NCBI GenBank assembly: GCA_029856445.1
Contig: JAHQWY010000118.1
Location: forward strand, 1-9,707
Origin: Promethearchaeia archaeon
Lineage (GTDB): Archaea > Asgardarchaeota > Lokiarchaeia > Sigyniarchaeales > SOKP01
Length of the DNA: 9,707 nucleotides
Reading direction: 5' to 3'
In this document: positions 1 through 5,318 of the stretch, piece after piece
Numbering within the stretch: position 1 is the first letter of the stretch
How the letters are laid out: the number at the start of each line of letters is the position of its first letter
Notes under the pieces: model-generated
Told to the model about the DNA's origin: nothing
Seen by the model: only the letters and a program-made list of their open reading frames with translations
Databases searched by the model: none
Program-made: the position numbers and the translations under genes

Positions 1-813
1 TACTAAACCTTTTGATAGGGCATATTTATTCTTCCAATACCTTATGGTTCCTAGACTTCCTGTTCGGATTATTGTATCTGAAGCTTTTGCTGGGGGTACA
101 ACGTTCTTATAATTTTCATGAAATTCGCTATCCTTTGACGCAATAAATCTCGATCCCATCGCAATTCCTCCCGCTCCTAGGGCTAATGCTGCAGCTAATC
201 CTTCTCCAGTAGCAAAACCACCACATGCAATTTTTGGGATATCAGGATGTTTTTGTTGTACTTGCTGTAATAAAACCAAACCACCAACTTTTTCATATGA
301 TTGATGACCTCCACCTTCGAATCCTGTTACAACTAAACCGTCACATCCTGCTGTGACACATTTATCTGCCAACCAGAGCGCAGGAGCAACATGGAAATGT
401 TTAATCTCTGTACTTTCTCTTAATTTTTGAAAATCCTTATTCTGAGGCATTCTTCTTGCTGAACCTGCACTGGTGAGTGCGTATAGGCATTGTTCTCTTA
501 ACTTAGGATTTGCCATAATATGCTTTGAAATTACTGAAATCAAATCATCAACCATTTCAAGTCTGGATGTCCTTACGTTGAAACCAAAAATCCCGTTAGT
601 ATGTTCAACTACATAATCAAGATTTTTCTTCATTGCTTCAATATAATTTTTTTCATATCCATCCATAGATACGTTTGTATGAGAAATCATGCCAAGTCCA
701 CCTGCATCTGCAACCGCTACAGCTAATTCGGTTGTTCTAAAAGGACCCATTGCAGCGCTTGCAATTGGATATTTTATCCCAAACATTTCGGTTATATTTG
801 TTTTTAATGTCAA
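1..813 (-). CDS. Nitronate monooxygenase / FabK-like FMN oxidoreductase (3' end cut by window edge)
   Basis: This is a TIM-barrel FMN enzyme of the nitronate monooxygenase (2-nitropropane dioxygenase)/FabK family. Known members oxidise nitronates to carbonyl compounds and nitrite, or reduce enoyl-ACP; the substrate here cannot be told. The 271 visible residues begin with the N-terminal barrel strand FGIKYPIASAAMG (11-23) and the GGLGMIS turn (38-44). They continue with the active-site motif EGGGH (166-170), whose His is the usual catalytic residue, and the FMN-phosphate loop CGGFATGEG (197-205), followed by MGSRF (219-223). The open reading frame leaves the window at base 1; relatives are about 310-360 residues, so a C-terminal part is missing. 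I chose a TTG start at 813 because GGTGAT at 819-824 lies at ideal Shine-Dalgarno spacing. The in-frame ATG at 786 is the alternative and would leave only one residue before FGIKYP. It follows the Nudix gene on the same strand after a 98-nt gap. Confidence 0.88.
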   Translation of the reverse strand, partial: MTLKTNITEMFGIKYPIASAAMGPFRTTELAVAVADAGGLGMISHTNVSMDGYEKNYIEAMKKNLDYVVEHTNGIFGFNVRTSRLEMVDDLISVISKHIMANPKLREQCLYALTSAGSARRMPQNKDFQKLRESTEIKHFHVAPALWLADKCVTAGCDGLVVTGFEGGGHQSYEKVGGLVLLQQVQQKHPDIPKIACGGFATGEGLAAALALGAGGIAMGSRFIASKDSEFHENYKNVVPPAKASDTIIRTGSLGTIRYWKNKYALSKGLV

Positions 814-911
814 AATTAATCACCTTAATAATATTTTAATCGCAAACTAAATAAAAACTATCCTTTAACTATTGTGATTGAATAATGAAATATTTAATAA
901 TGAAATATTTA
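814..911. repeat. Intergenic gap with a perfect 15-bp tandem duplication (881-910)
   Basis: Between the Nudix stop and the flavoenzyme start, the unit AATAATGAAATATTT occurs twice back to back (881-895 and 896-910), ending one base before the Nudix stop codon. The unit contains the palindrome AAATATTT. On the minus strand, the AT box TAGTTTTTATTT around 849-860 could be the TATA element for the flavoenzyme, with transcription starting near 829; this is a weak call. The duplication may be simple slippage or part of a transcription-end or promoter region. Confidence 0.6.
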
Positions 912-1655
912 CTAGAAATCATTCAATCGATTCCGACTTGATACATTTTTCGAATTCTCAAATACTTCTTGGATAGTTTTAAACTTACTAAGCCTTTGAA
1001 GCGTAGAATATTGTGGAAATATTAATTTGATTTGCTTATTTTTAAATTCTTCTAATATTTGTTTTGGAGTCCCCCATAAATACTCAGTTAATTCATCAGT
1101 AAATAAATTAATATCCTGATTTCGAGGAAACTCGCATATAAAGAATTGAGTATCAAACCTAATGGGAGATAATTTAGGAGTTATCAATCTCCCGAAATAT
1201 TTTAAATTGTCTGCAGCGTAATAAAGATTTTCTTTAGTCAAAACATCTGTCATGGTTTTCCGCTTTTTCTGAAGACTCTTCTGATATTTTTTAGACTTCT
1301 TGGGTTTTTTTTCAATTAGTTCACCAAAGTCATCGGTGCTTGTAGTAGCAATTAAGATTCCGGTTTCTTCAAATAATTCACGGATTGCAATTATCCAAAG
1401 ATTTGCGGGATCATCACATATTTCAATTAAATTTTTAATGGCATCTTCATCTATTCCAACTAACCTTGCTCTTGATTCGTGAGTTAGGTCTTGTTTATCA
1501 ATAGCTCCTCCAGGAAACACGTGATGCTCAGCCATAAATTTTAAGTCCTTATGCCTTTTAGCCATAAGAACCTCAAATTCGCAATCATCATCACCTTCAA
1601 CTATTTTTTCTCGTAATAAAACAACAGTCGCTGCTATTTTTGGCTCAACAGGCAT
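912..1655 (-). CDS. NUDT19-like Nudix hydrolase (probable CoA/acyl-CoA diphosphatase)
   Basis: This is a complete 247-residue Nudix protein. The Nudix box is split. Its first part, VFPGG (46-50), is separated from the second part, REL-x-EE-x-GI (92-100), by about 28 extra residues compared with the canonical G-x5-E-x7-REUxEExGU spacing. A split box of this kind is a hallmark of the NUDT19 branch, whose eukaryotic members cleave CoA and acyl-CoA to 3',5'-ADP and phosphopantetheine products. Other family-like segments are AATVVLLRE (8-16), LMAKRH (30-35), ITPKLSPIRFDTQFF (158-172) and a C-terminal region with WGTPKQILEE (194-203). A lysine-rich stretch (117-133) interrupts the middle. The metal ligands would be E96 and E97 with R92. 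A soluble cytoplasmic enzyme is expected. The ATG at 1655 begins just before the conserved first strand. It lies 49 nt downstream of the SDR gene, with an AT box at 1683-1692 that could be its own promoter. The substrate assignment rests on subfamily resemblance only. Confidence 0.85.
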   Translation of the reverse strand: MPVEPKIAATVVLLREKIVEGDDDCEFEVLMAKRHKDLKFMAEHHVFPGGAIDKQDLTHESRARLVGIDEDAIKNLIEICDDPANLWIIAIRELFEETGILIATTSTDDFGELIEKKPKKSKKYQKSLQKKRKTMTDVLTKENLYYAADNLKYFGRLITPKLSPIRFDTQFFICEFPRNQDINLFTDELTEYLWGTPKQILEEFKNKQIKLIFPQYSTLQRLSKFKTIQEVFENSKNVSSRNRLNDF

Positions 1656-1682
1656 AACTAATCATTCTGGAGTTCTTTTCTG

Positions 1683-1692
1683 CTTTTAAACT
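1683..1692 (-). promoter_or_regulatory. Candidate TATA box for the Nudix gene
   Basis: On the minus strand the box reads AGTTTAAAAG and lies about 32 nt before the ATG at 1655, so transcription would start with a very short leader. It sits inside the 49-nt gap after the SDR stop. The match to archaeal TATA elements is reasonable, but such strings are common in AT-rich DNA. Confidence 0.3.
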
Positions 1693-1704
1693 GGAATAAT
1701 AAAA

Positions 1705-2541
1705 TTATAGTTTTTTATATAAACCTGATTTTGTGAAGTTTTTAGAAAAATATCTGCCATGTTTTTTATAATTTATCTCCTTCCACTCCACAACTTCTTC
1801 AATATTATGATCTCCTGTGATTACTATGATATCATTGTTTTTATATGAATCTAAAGAAATATGTACAACTTCTTCAGGAGTCATAGGACCACCAAACTTT
1901 CCGGGAGTAGCAATTTTTGTAGGACCAAAGATTTCCGTGTGTGTATTACCTGGACAAATAGCTTTAAGTTTGACCTTCGATTTAATAAAGTTTAATTTTA
2001 GTTGTACCATTTCTGTGAACGCTGAAATAAATGCTTTTGTTGAATGATACATTGGTTCTCTTGACCCATGCAATAAAAGTGAAGCGATTGAGGAAATATT
2101 GAAAATTACTCCCCTGTCATTTTTTTGCATTGGTTTTAGCGCTGCATGCATTAAACGCGCTGTTGCCCCACAATGAAGATTTATCATTTTCATAAAAGCA
2201 CTAGCTTTAGAATTTTTACCAATAAAATTTTCCAGAGTGCCAAATCCAGCGTTATTAACTAGTACATCTAAATTTTCGATTGGTTCAATAGAGGAAGCAA
2301 ACTCTTCCATGAATTCAGTTTGGGAAAGATCTCCTGGAACTATTTTTACATTGATACTATATTTTTCTTCTAATTCTGAAGCAAGAGACTCTAACCTATT
2401 TTCTCTTCGAGCAGTAATAACTAAATCAAAACCTTGAGAACTTAAAATTCGTGCGAATGATTCCCCAATTCCTGAACTCGCACCAGTGATTACTGCCATA
2501 CCTGGATCGTTTACATCCATAAAATTTGCTGTTGCTGACAT
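1705..2541 (-). CDS. Short-chain dehydrogenase/reductase (classical SDR, YxxxK type)
   Basis: This NAD(P)-dependent oxidoreductase has a complete Rossmann fold and is 278 residues long. The visible motifs are the cofactor loop TGASSGIG (19-26), the basic residues ARR at the end of the second strand (44-46), which favour NADP(H), NNAG (96-99), the catalytic Ser in NISS (S151), the YHSTK motif (Y165, K169) and the CPGNT turn (196-200). The layout is that of DltE/YqjQ-type SDRs acting on lipids, steroids or simple carbonyls; the sequence does not show the substrate. The C-terminal tail (about 250-278) is basic and aromatic-rich and could contact membrane or lipid, which is speculation. Start choice: the ATG at 2541 has no convincing Shine-Dalgarno but lies about 20-25 nt from a TATA-like box, as expected for a leaderless transcript. 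Internal Met at residues 8 and 15 are alternatives, the latter directly before the first strand. The gene sits 123 nt after the metallo-beta-lactamase gene. Confidence 0.9.
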   Translation of the reverse strand: MSATANFMDVNDPGMAVITGASSGIGESFARILSSQGFDLVITARRENRLESLASELEEKYSINVKIVPGDLSQTEFMEEFASSIEPIENLDVLVNNAGFGTLENFIGKNSKASAFMKMINLHCGATARLMHAALKPMQKNDRGVIFNISSIASLLLHGSREPMYHSTKAFISAFTEMVQLKLNFIKSKVKLKAICPGNTHTEIFGPTKIATPGKFGGPMTPEEVVHISLDSYKNNDIIVITGDHNIEEVVEWKEINYKKHGRYFSKNFTKSGLYKKL

Positions 2542-2557
2542 GATTTTTAGTTGCTTT

Positions 2558-2574
2558 ATATTTTAAACAAAATA
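2558..2574 (-). promoter_or_regulatory. Candidate archaeal promoter of the SDR gene
   Basis: The minus-strand string TATTTTG followed by TTTAAAATAT fits a BRE/TATA pair whose centre is 20-25 nt before the SDR ATG. That leaves almost no leader and agrees with the absence of a Shine-Dalgarno sequence. Confidence 0.4.
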
Positions 2575-2589
2575 TCTTTTAAAGAGCTT

Positions 2590-2607
2590 GTTATTCTTTA
2601 GAATAAC
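2590..2607. repeat. Perfect 8-bp inverted repeat upstream of the SDR promoter
   Basis: The arms GTTATTCT and AGAATAAC pair perfectly around a 2-nt centre. The element lies in the 123-nt gap between the metallo-beta-lactamase stop and the SDR start, roughly 20 bp upstream of the SDR TATA-like box on the minus strand. That position suits an activator or repressor site. No T-run follows it on the minus strand, so an intrinsic terminator for the upstream gene is less likely. Confidence 0.5.
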
Positions 2608-2664
2608 TAAATGTTATTAACTTTTTAAATTTCTGATTATGGAGATTTTCTTCAATTACCAAAA

Positions 2665-4065
2665 TTAATACTGTATTTTCTCCCATTGTTCCTCAGTCCA
2701 ATAAAGTAGAAGTCCATTTTTCTTTGTTTTATATACTTTATTCTGGAATTCTAGATAATCCAAATGAACTAACGTTTCACTGATTGCAAGAATTTGATTC
2801 ATTTGGTCTAAATCATCCCCCCAATGTTCAAGGGCTATCTGAAGGGGGGGTTTTGGATTATTTTGTATGATTTTAGATATCTCAAAAAGACGATTCTGAT
2901 GATGATTTTTAATTGCTATTATTCGTTCATGAGGATCATAGATAATTTGTTCATGTCCGGGTAAAATTATCATTGAATTTAGCTCATCAATTCGATCCAA
3001 TGATCTAAGATAATGTTCTAAGATATTTTCATAATTGTTCTTTTTATTAAATTCTTCAGCACCAGGAATCGCCAGAGTTCCCAAGTGTGGAGTAATATTA
3101 CTTAATATGTGATCTCCAGAGAATAGAATCCCTTTTTTAGGATAATATATGCATATATGCCCAACTGAATGCCCTGGTGAATGTATTATCTGTAATTCAC
3201 CATCTACAATTCTATCATCATTATTAAGTAATATATTTGGTTCAATATATTCAAATTCCATCCCTCCACTACCAAACCTCTGCATCATTAAATCAACATC
3301 TTTCTTTTTAAGCCCATAACTGAAAAACAATTGTTTTCTTTCCTTTACTATTTCTTCCAAATTAGCATTTTTACTCAAATTTTTGCGTAATTTAGCTAAT
3401 TCATGAGCTATTCTGTGTATACATATTTTTACATCTGGATTTGCTCTTTTTAATTCAGGTACAAGACCTGTATGATCAGGATGTTCATGGGTGATAATAC
3501 AGTAATCAATATCTTCAAGATTTATCTGTAATTCTTTTAGAGCTTTATGAAATGCATTTTGCCAATATTTCAACGAATACCCCGCGTCAATTAGTACAAT
3601 TTTATCGTTTACTGTAAAAAGATATAAGCTAACAATATTTGAGAAACCAATCTTAATCTGATTAATACCCTCTAAGGAAAAAATTTTATAATATTCGAAA
3701 TCTATTAATTTAAGCAGTCTTGAGAAAAAATTTCTTAAATCTTCAAAATCAATAATTTTTTTTGCTAAGTCTGGAAAATCTTTTTCAATTGGAGATTTAA
3801 TGTTATTATTAAAACATTCATTAAAGGGTTCATCGCTTTCTTGGAAACCAACATAAGAATCATAAGAGAACCAAAAAAAATCTTGAAGTGTTTCTTCAGG
3901 AAGCTCAGTTTTTTTAGAAGCTTCTTTGATGAATCTTCTAATGGATGTTTGGGGTTGAAATTTATTGAATTCTTGAATAATTAAGTTTTTTTGCATTTCC
4001 TCTAATTCGTAGATATTAATTAATCTTTCTACGTCTTGTCTTAGAATTTTGAGATCTCTACTCAT
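2665..4065 (-). CDS. Metallo-beta-lactamase-fold hydrolase with N-terminal extension and C-terminal winged-helix-like domain (LACTB2/glyoxalase II-like)
   Basis: This is a complete 466-residue dinuclear-metal hydrolase. All metal-binding motifs are visible: HEHPDH (193-198), PGHS with H299, SGDH with D318, and PGHE with H371. The fold begins near residue 140 (strand NIVSLYLF, 143-150, then VLIDAG, 157-162). Residues about 380-455 resemble the winged-helix tail of the LACTB2 group, including the NHHQNRL helix (387-393) and the ETLVHLDYL helix (430-438). Family members hydrolyse thioesters or RNA; nothing here decides between these. The first 130 residues are an additional mostly helical, charged domain that I do not recognise. 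It includes aromatic stretches FFWFSYDSYVGF (63-74) and FEDLRNFF (107-114). The gene lies between the aldo/keto reductase (137 nt upstream) and the SDR (123 nt downstream) on the same strand. An AT box near 4101-4113 may be its promoter. Assignment to the fold is certain; the substrate is open. Confidence 0.88.
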   Translation of the reverse strand: MSRDLKILRQDVERLINIYELEEMQKNLIIQEFNKFQPQTSIRRFIKEASKKTELPEETLQDFFWFSYDSYVGFQESDEPFNECFNNNIKSPIEKDFPDLAKKIIDFEDLRNFFSRLLKLIDFEYYKIFSLEGINQIKIGFSNIVSLYLFTVNDKIVLIDAGYSLKYWQNAFHKALKELQINLEDIDYCIITHEHPDHTGLVPELKRANPDVKICIHRIAHELAKLRKNLSKNANLEEIVKERKQLFFSYGLKKKDVDLMMQRFGSGGMEFEYIEPNILLNNDDRIVDGELQIIHSPGHSVGHICIYYPKKGILFSGDHILSNITPHLGTLAIPGAEEFNKKNNYENILEHYLRSLDRIDELNSMIILPGHEQIIYDPHERIIAIKNHHQNRLFEISKIIQNNPKPPLQIALEHWGDDLDQMNQILAISETLVHLDYLEFQNKVYKTKKNGLLLYWTEEQWEKIQY

Positions 4066-4202
4066 CTAAATCATTAAGACTTTTTTACAATTATGAAGAC
4101 TATTTAATTATATGCCAGTTTTAGAATTAAAAGATAAAGAAACGTAATAAATTTTCTCTTTAAAACTCATTAAACAATTTTAATTAAAGATTTAAGATTT
4201 TT
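4066..4202. other. Intergenic gap, weak TATA-like box only
   Basis: This is 137 nt of AT-rich sequence between the aldo/keto reductase stop and the metallo-beta-lactamase start, both on the minus strand. The minus-strand string ATATAATTAAATA at 4101-4113 is about 40 nt before the ATG and could be a TATA element. I see no gene, structured RNA or clear terminator. Confidence 0.35.
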
Positions 4203-5081
4203 TTATTCGAGCAGAAGGGATCTTCCATCAAATATAGGTTTCATCCCTAATTGGTTTGCTTTTTCCGGCATTTCTTCATCAGTAGGTTTGATTTCGAAAC
4301 GGCTAGCAGCATCAAGTATTTTAGGTAAAAGATGAATATCAGAGCTTGAATTAAGAAAAATCGCTTCTCTTTTTAAAACCCAATGAACTGCACGGTCAAT
4401 ATCGGATTGTTCCTCAAATGGTTCATACCACGTATTCCATTTTCTTTCTTTTTTACCCCAAGGACGTCGTGCTAGGGATTTTATCGTTTGGAAAGCTATA
4501 TTCTTATCCATGCAAATTGTATAAAGATTTTCAAAATCCGTAGCATAGTCAGGATTTTGCATCATTATATAGTTATATGGTAATAAAACTGAATCAAATT
4601 CAAAACGATGAAGGCTACGTAAATGCATTTCAGCAACACCATAGCCATGACCTGTCACTCCTATATACTTTACCATTCCTTGTTCACGTGCTTCAACGAG
4701 AGCCTTTAAAGCACCATTTTCCCCCATTACTCTTTCCCAACTTTTTGGATCTGTTAAATTATGTATTTGTATTAAATCTATTGTAGAAACTCCCAGACGT
4801 TCAAGTGATTGTTCTATCTGTTCAACCGCATCCTTGTAGCGACGTCTAAATACTTTTGTGGCAAGAAAGAATTTATCGCGATGTTTTTCCATCCAAGGGC
4901 CGATTCGTAATTCTGATTCTCCATAACCTGCAGCTGTGTCAATATGGTTGATTCCATATTTCAGAAGTACATCAAGAGTCTGATCTGCTTCAGCTTGAGT
5001 TACATTACCCAATGCTGCACCTCCAAAAATAACACGTGTACTCAAGTGCCCTGTATTACCAAATTTTTGTTTTACGATCAT
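4203..5081 (-). CDS. Aldo/keto reductase
   Basis: This is a complete 292-residue NADPH-type aldo/keto reductase with a (beta/alpha)8 barrel. The catalytic tetrad is visible as D48 and Y53 in DTAAGYGESE (48-57), K76 in ATKV and H107 in QIHN. The sequence opens with the usual GNTG...FGGAALG strand-loop (8-25). The cofactor-binding end is weaker: FLNSSSDIHLL (242-252) stands where most members have a G-x-x-x-x-x-x-x-x-N signature. The segment IKSLARRPWG (200-209) is characteristic of a subgroup I associate mainly with bacteria such as Chloroflexota and actinobacteria; this is recalled, not searched. The substrate is unknown and general carbonyl reduction is likely. Base composition is noticeably higher in GC than elsewhere: about 37% over six hand-counted lines against about 24% over six lines of the methyltransferase. 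The ATG at 5081 starts directly on the conserved first strand. It is transcribed divergently from the coiled-coil gene. Confidence 0.92.
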   Translation of the reverse strand: MIVKQKFGNTGHLSTRVIFGGAALGNVTQAEADQTLDVLLKYGINHIDTAAGYGESELRIGPWMEKHRDKFFLATKVFRRRYKDAVEQIEQSLERLGVSTIDLIQIHNLTDPKSWERVMGENGALKALVEAREQGMVKYIGVTGHGYGVAEMHLRSLHRFEFDSVLLPYNYIMMQNPDYATDFENLYTICMDKNIAFQTIKSLARRPWGKKERKWNTWYEPFEEQSDIDRAVHWVLKREAIFLNSSSDIHLLPKILDAASRFEIKPTDEEMPEKANQLGMKPIFDGRSLLLE

Positions 5082-5120
5082 AGCTTATTTGCTTTAATTC
5101 AATATTGAAAAAAAGAGTTA

Positions 5121-5133
5121 TTATTTTAAAAAA
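5121..5133 (-). promoter_or_regulatory. Candidate TATA box for the aldo/keto reductase
   Basis: The minus-strand string TTTTTTAAAATAA lies about 45 nt before the ATG at 5081 and predicts a leader of about 20 nt. It directly abuts the palindrome at 5133-5156, which would therefore sit where a regulator could block or assist TBP/TFB binding. Confidence 0.35.
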
Positions 5134-5156
5134 TCAAATTAATATTTTAATTTGAT
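5133..5156. repeat. 24-bp near-perfect palindrome next to the aldo/keto reductase promoter
   Basis: The arms ATCAAATTAA and TTAATTTGAT are perfect complements over 10 bp around a 4-nt centre TATT. The element lies in the divergent region between the aldo/keto reductase and the coiled-coil gene, immediately upstream of the reductase TATA-like box. Size and symmetry suit a dimeric helix-turn-helix regulator. AT-rich DNA makes short palindromes common, but a 10-bp perfect arm is less trivial. Confidence 0.5.
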
Positions 5157-5228
5157 GACATTTTTGGGATTATAGAATATTTTAAAGAAATATTTAGAAT
5201 AATTGTAATGAATGATATTATTTGATTA

Positions 5229-5250
5229 TCGCAAAAAAATATATTTGCGA
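5229..5250. promoter_or_regulatory. 22-bp inverted repeat overlapping the BRE of the coiled-coil gene (candidate operator)
   Basis: The arms TCGCAAA (5229-5235) and TTTGCGA (5244-5250) pair perfectly across an 8-nt AT spacer. The right arm runs into the BRE-like CGAAAAG at 5248-5254. A protein bound here would compete with TFB, so a repressor site is the simplest reading. The CG-containing ends stand out against the AT-rich surroundings. Confidence 0.55.
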
Positions 5251-5264
5251 AAAGTTTTTAAATA
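5248..5264 (+). promoter_or_regulatory. Archaeal BRE/TATA promoter of the coiled-coil gene
   Basis: CGAAAAG (BRE-like) followed directly by TTTTTAAATA is close to the archaeal consensus and is the best promoter in the window. Transcription would start near 5286, giving a leader of about 32 nt before the ATG at 5319. There is no clear Shine-Dalgarno in that leader. The direct repeat AAATATTTA occurs at 5260-5268 and again at 5274-5282 within and just after the box. Confidence 0.55.
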
Positions 5265-5318
5265 TTTAAAGAGAAATATTTAGCTGAAAATTAAAATAAA
5301 TAAATCAAGTAGTCTTTT

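Noticed and set aside
784..813. ATG at 786 as the start of the flavoenzyme
   Set aside because: A TTG nine codons upstream has a well-spaced GGTGAT and gives the N-terminal length normal for the family; kept only as an alternative.
1300..1482. 60-codon plus-strand open frame inside the Nudix gene
   Set aside because: It is antisense to a well-supported Nudix domain, has no promoter or ribosome site and a composition typical of a shadow frame.
1817..2437. Two plus-strand open frames (1817-2047 and 2237-2437) inside the SDR gene
   Set aside because: Both are antisense to a complete SDR with all motifs and show no domain of their own.
4577..4786. 69-codon plus-strand open frame inside the aldo/keto reductase
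   Set aside because: Antisense shadow of a gene with an intact catalytic tetrad.
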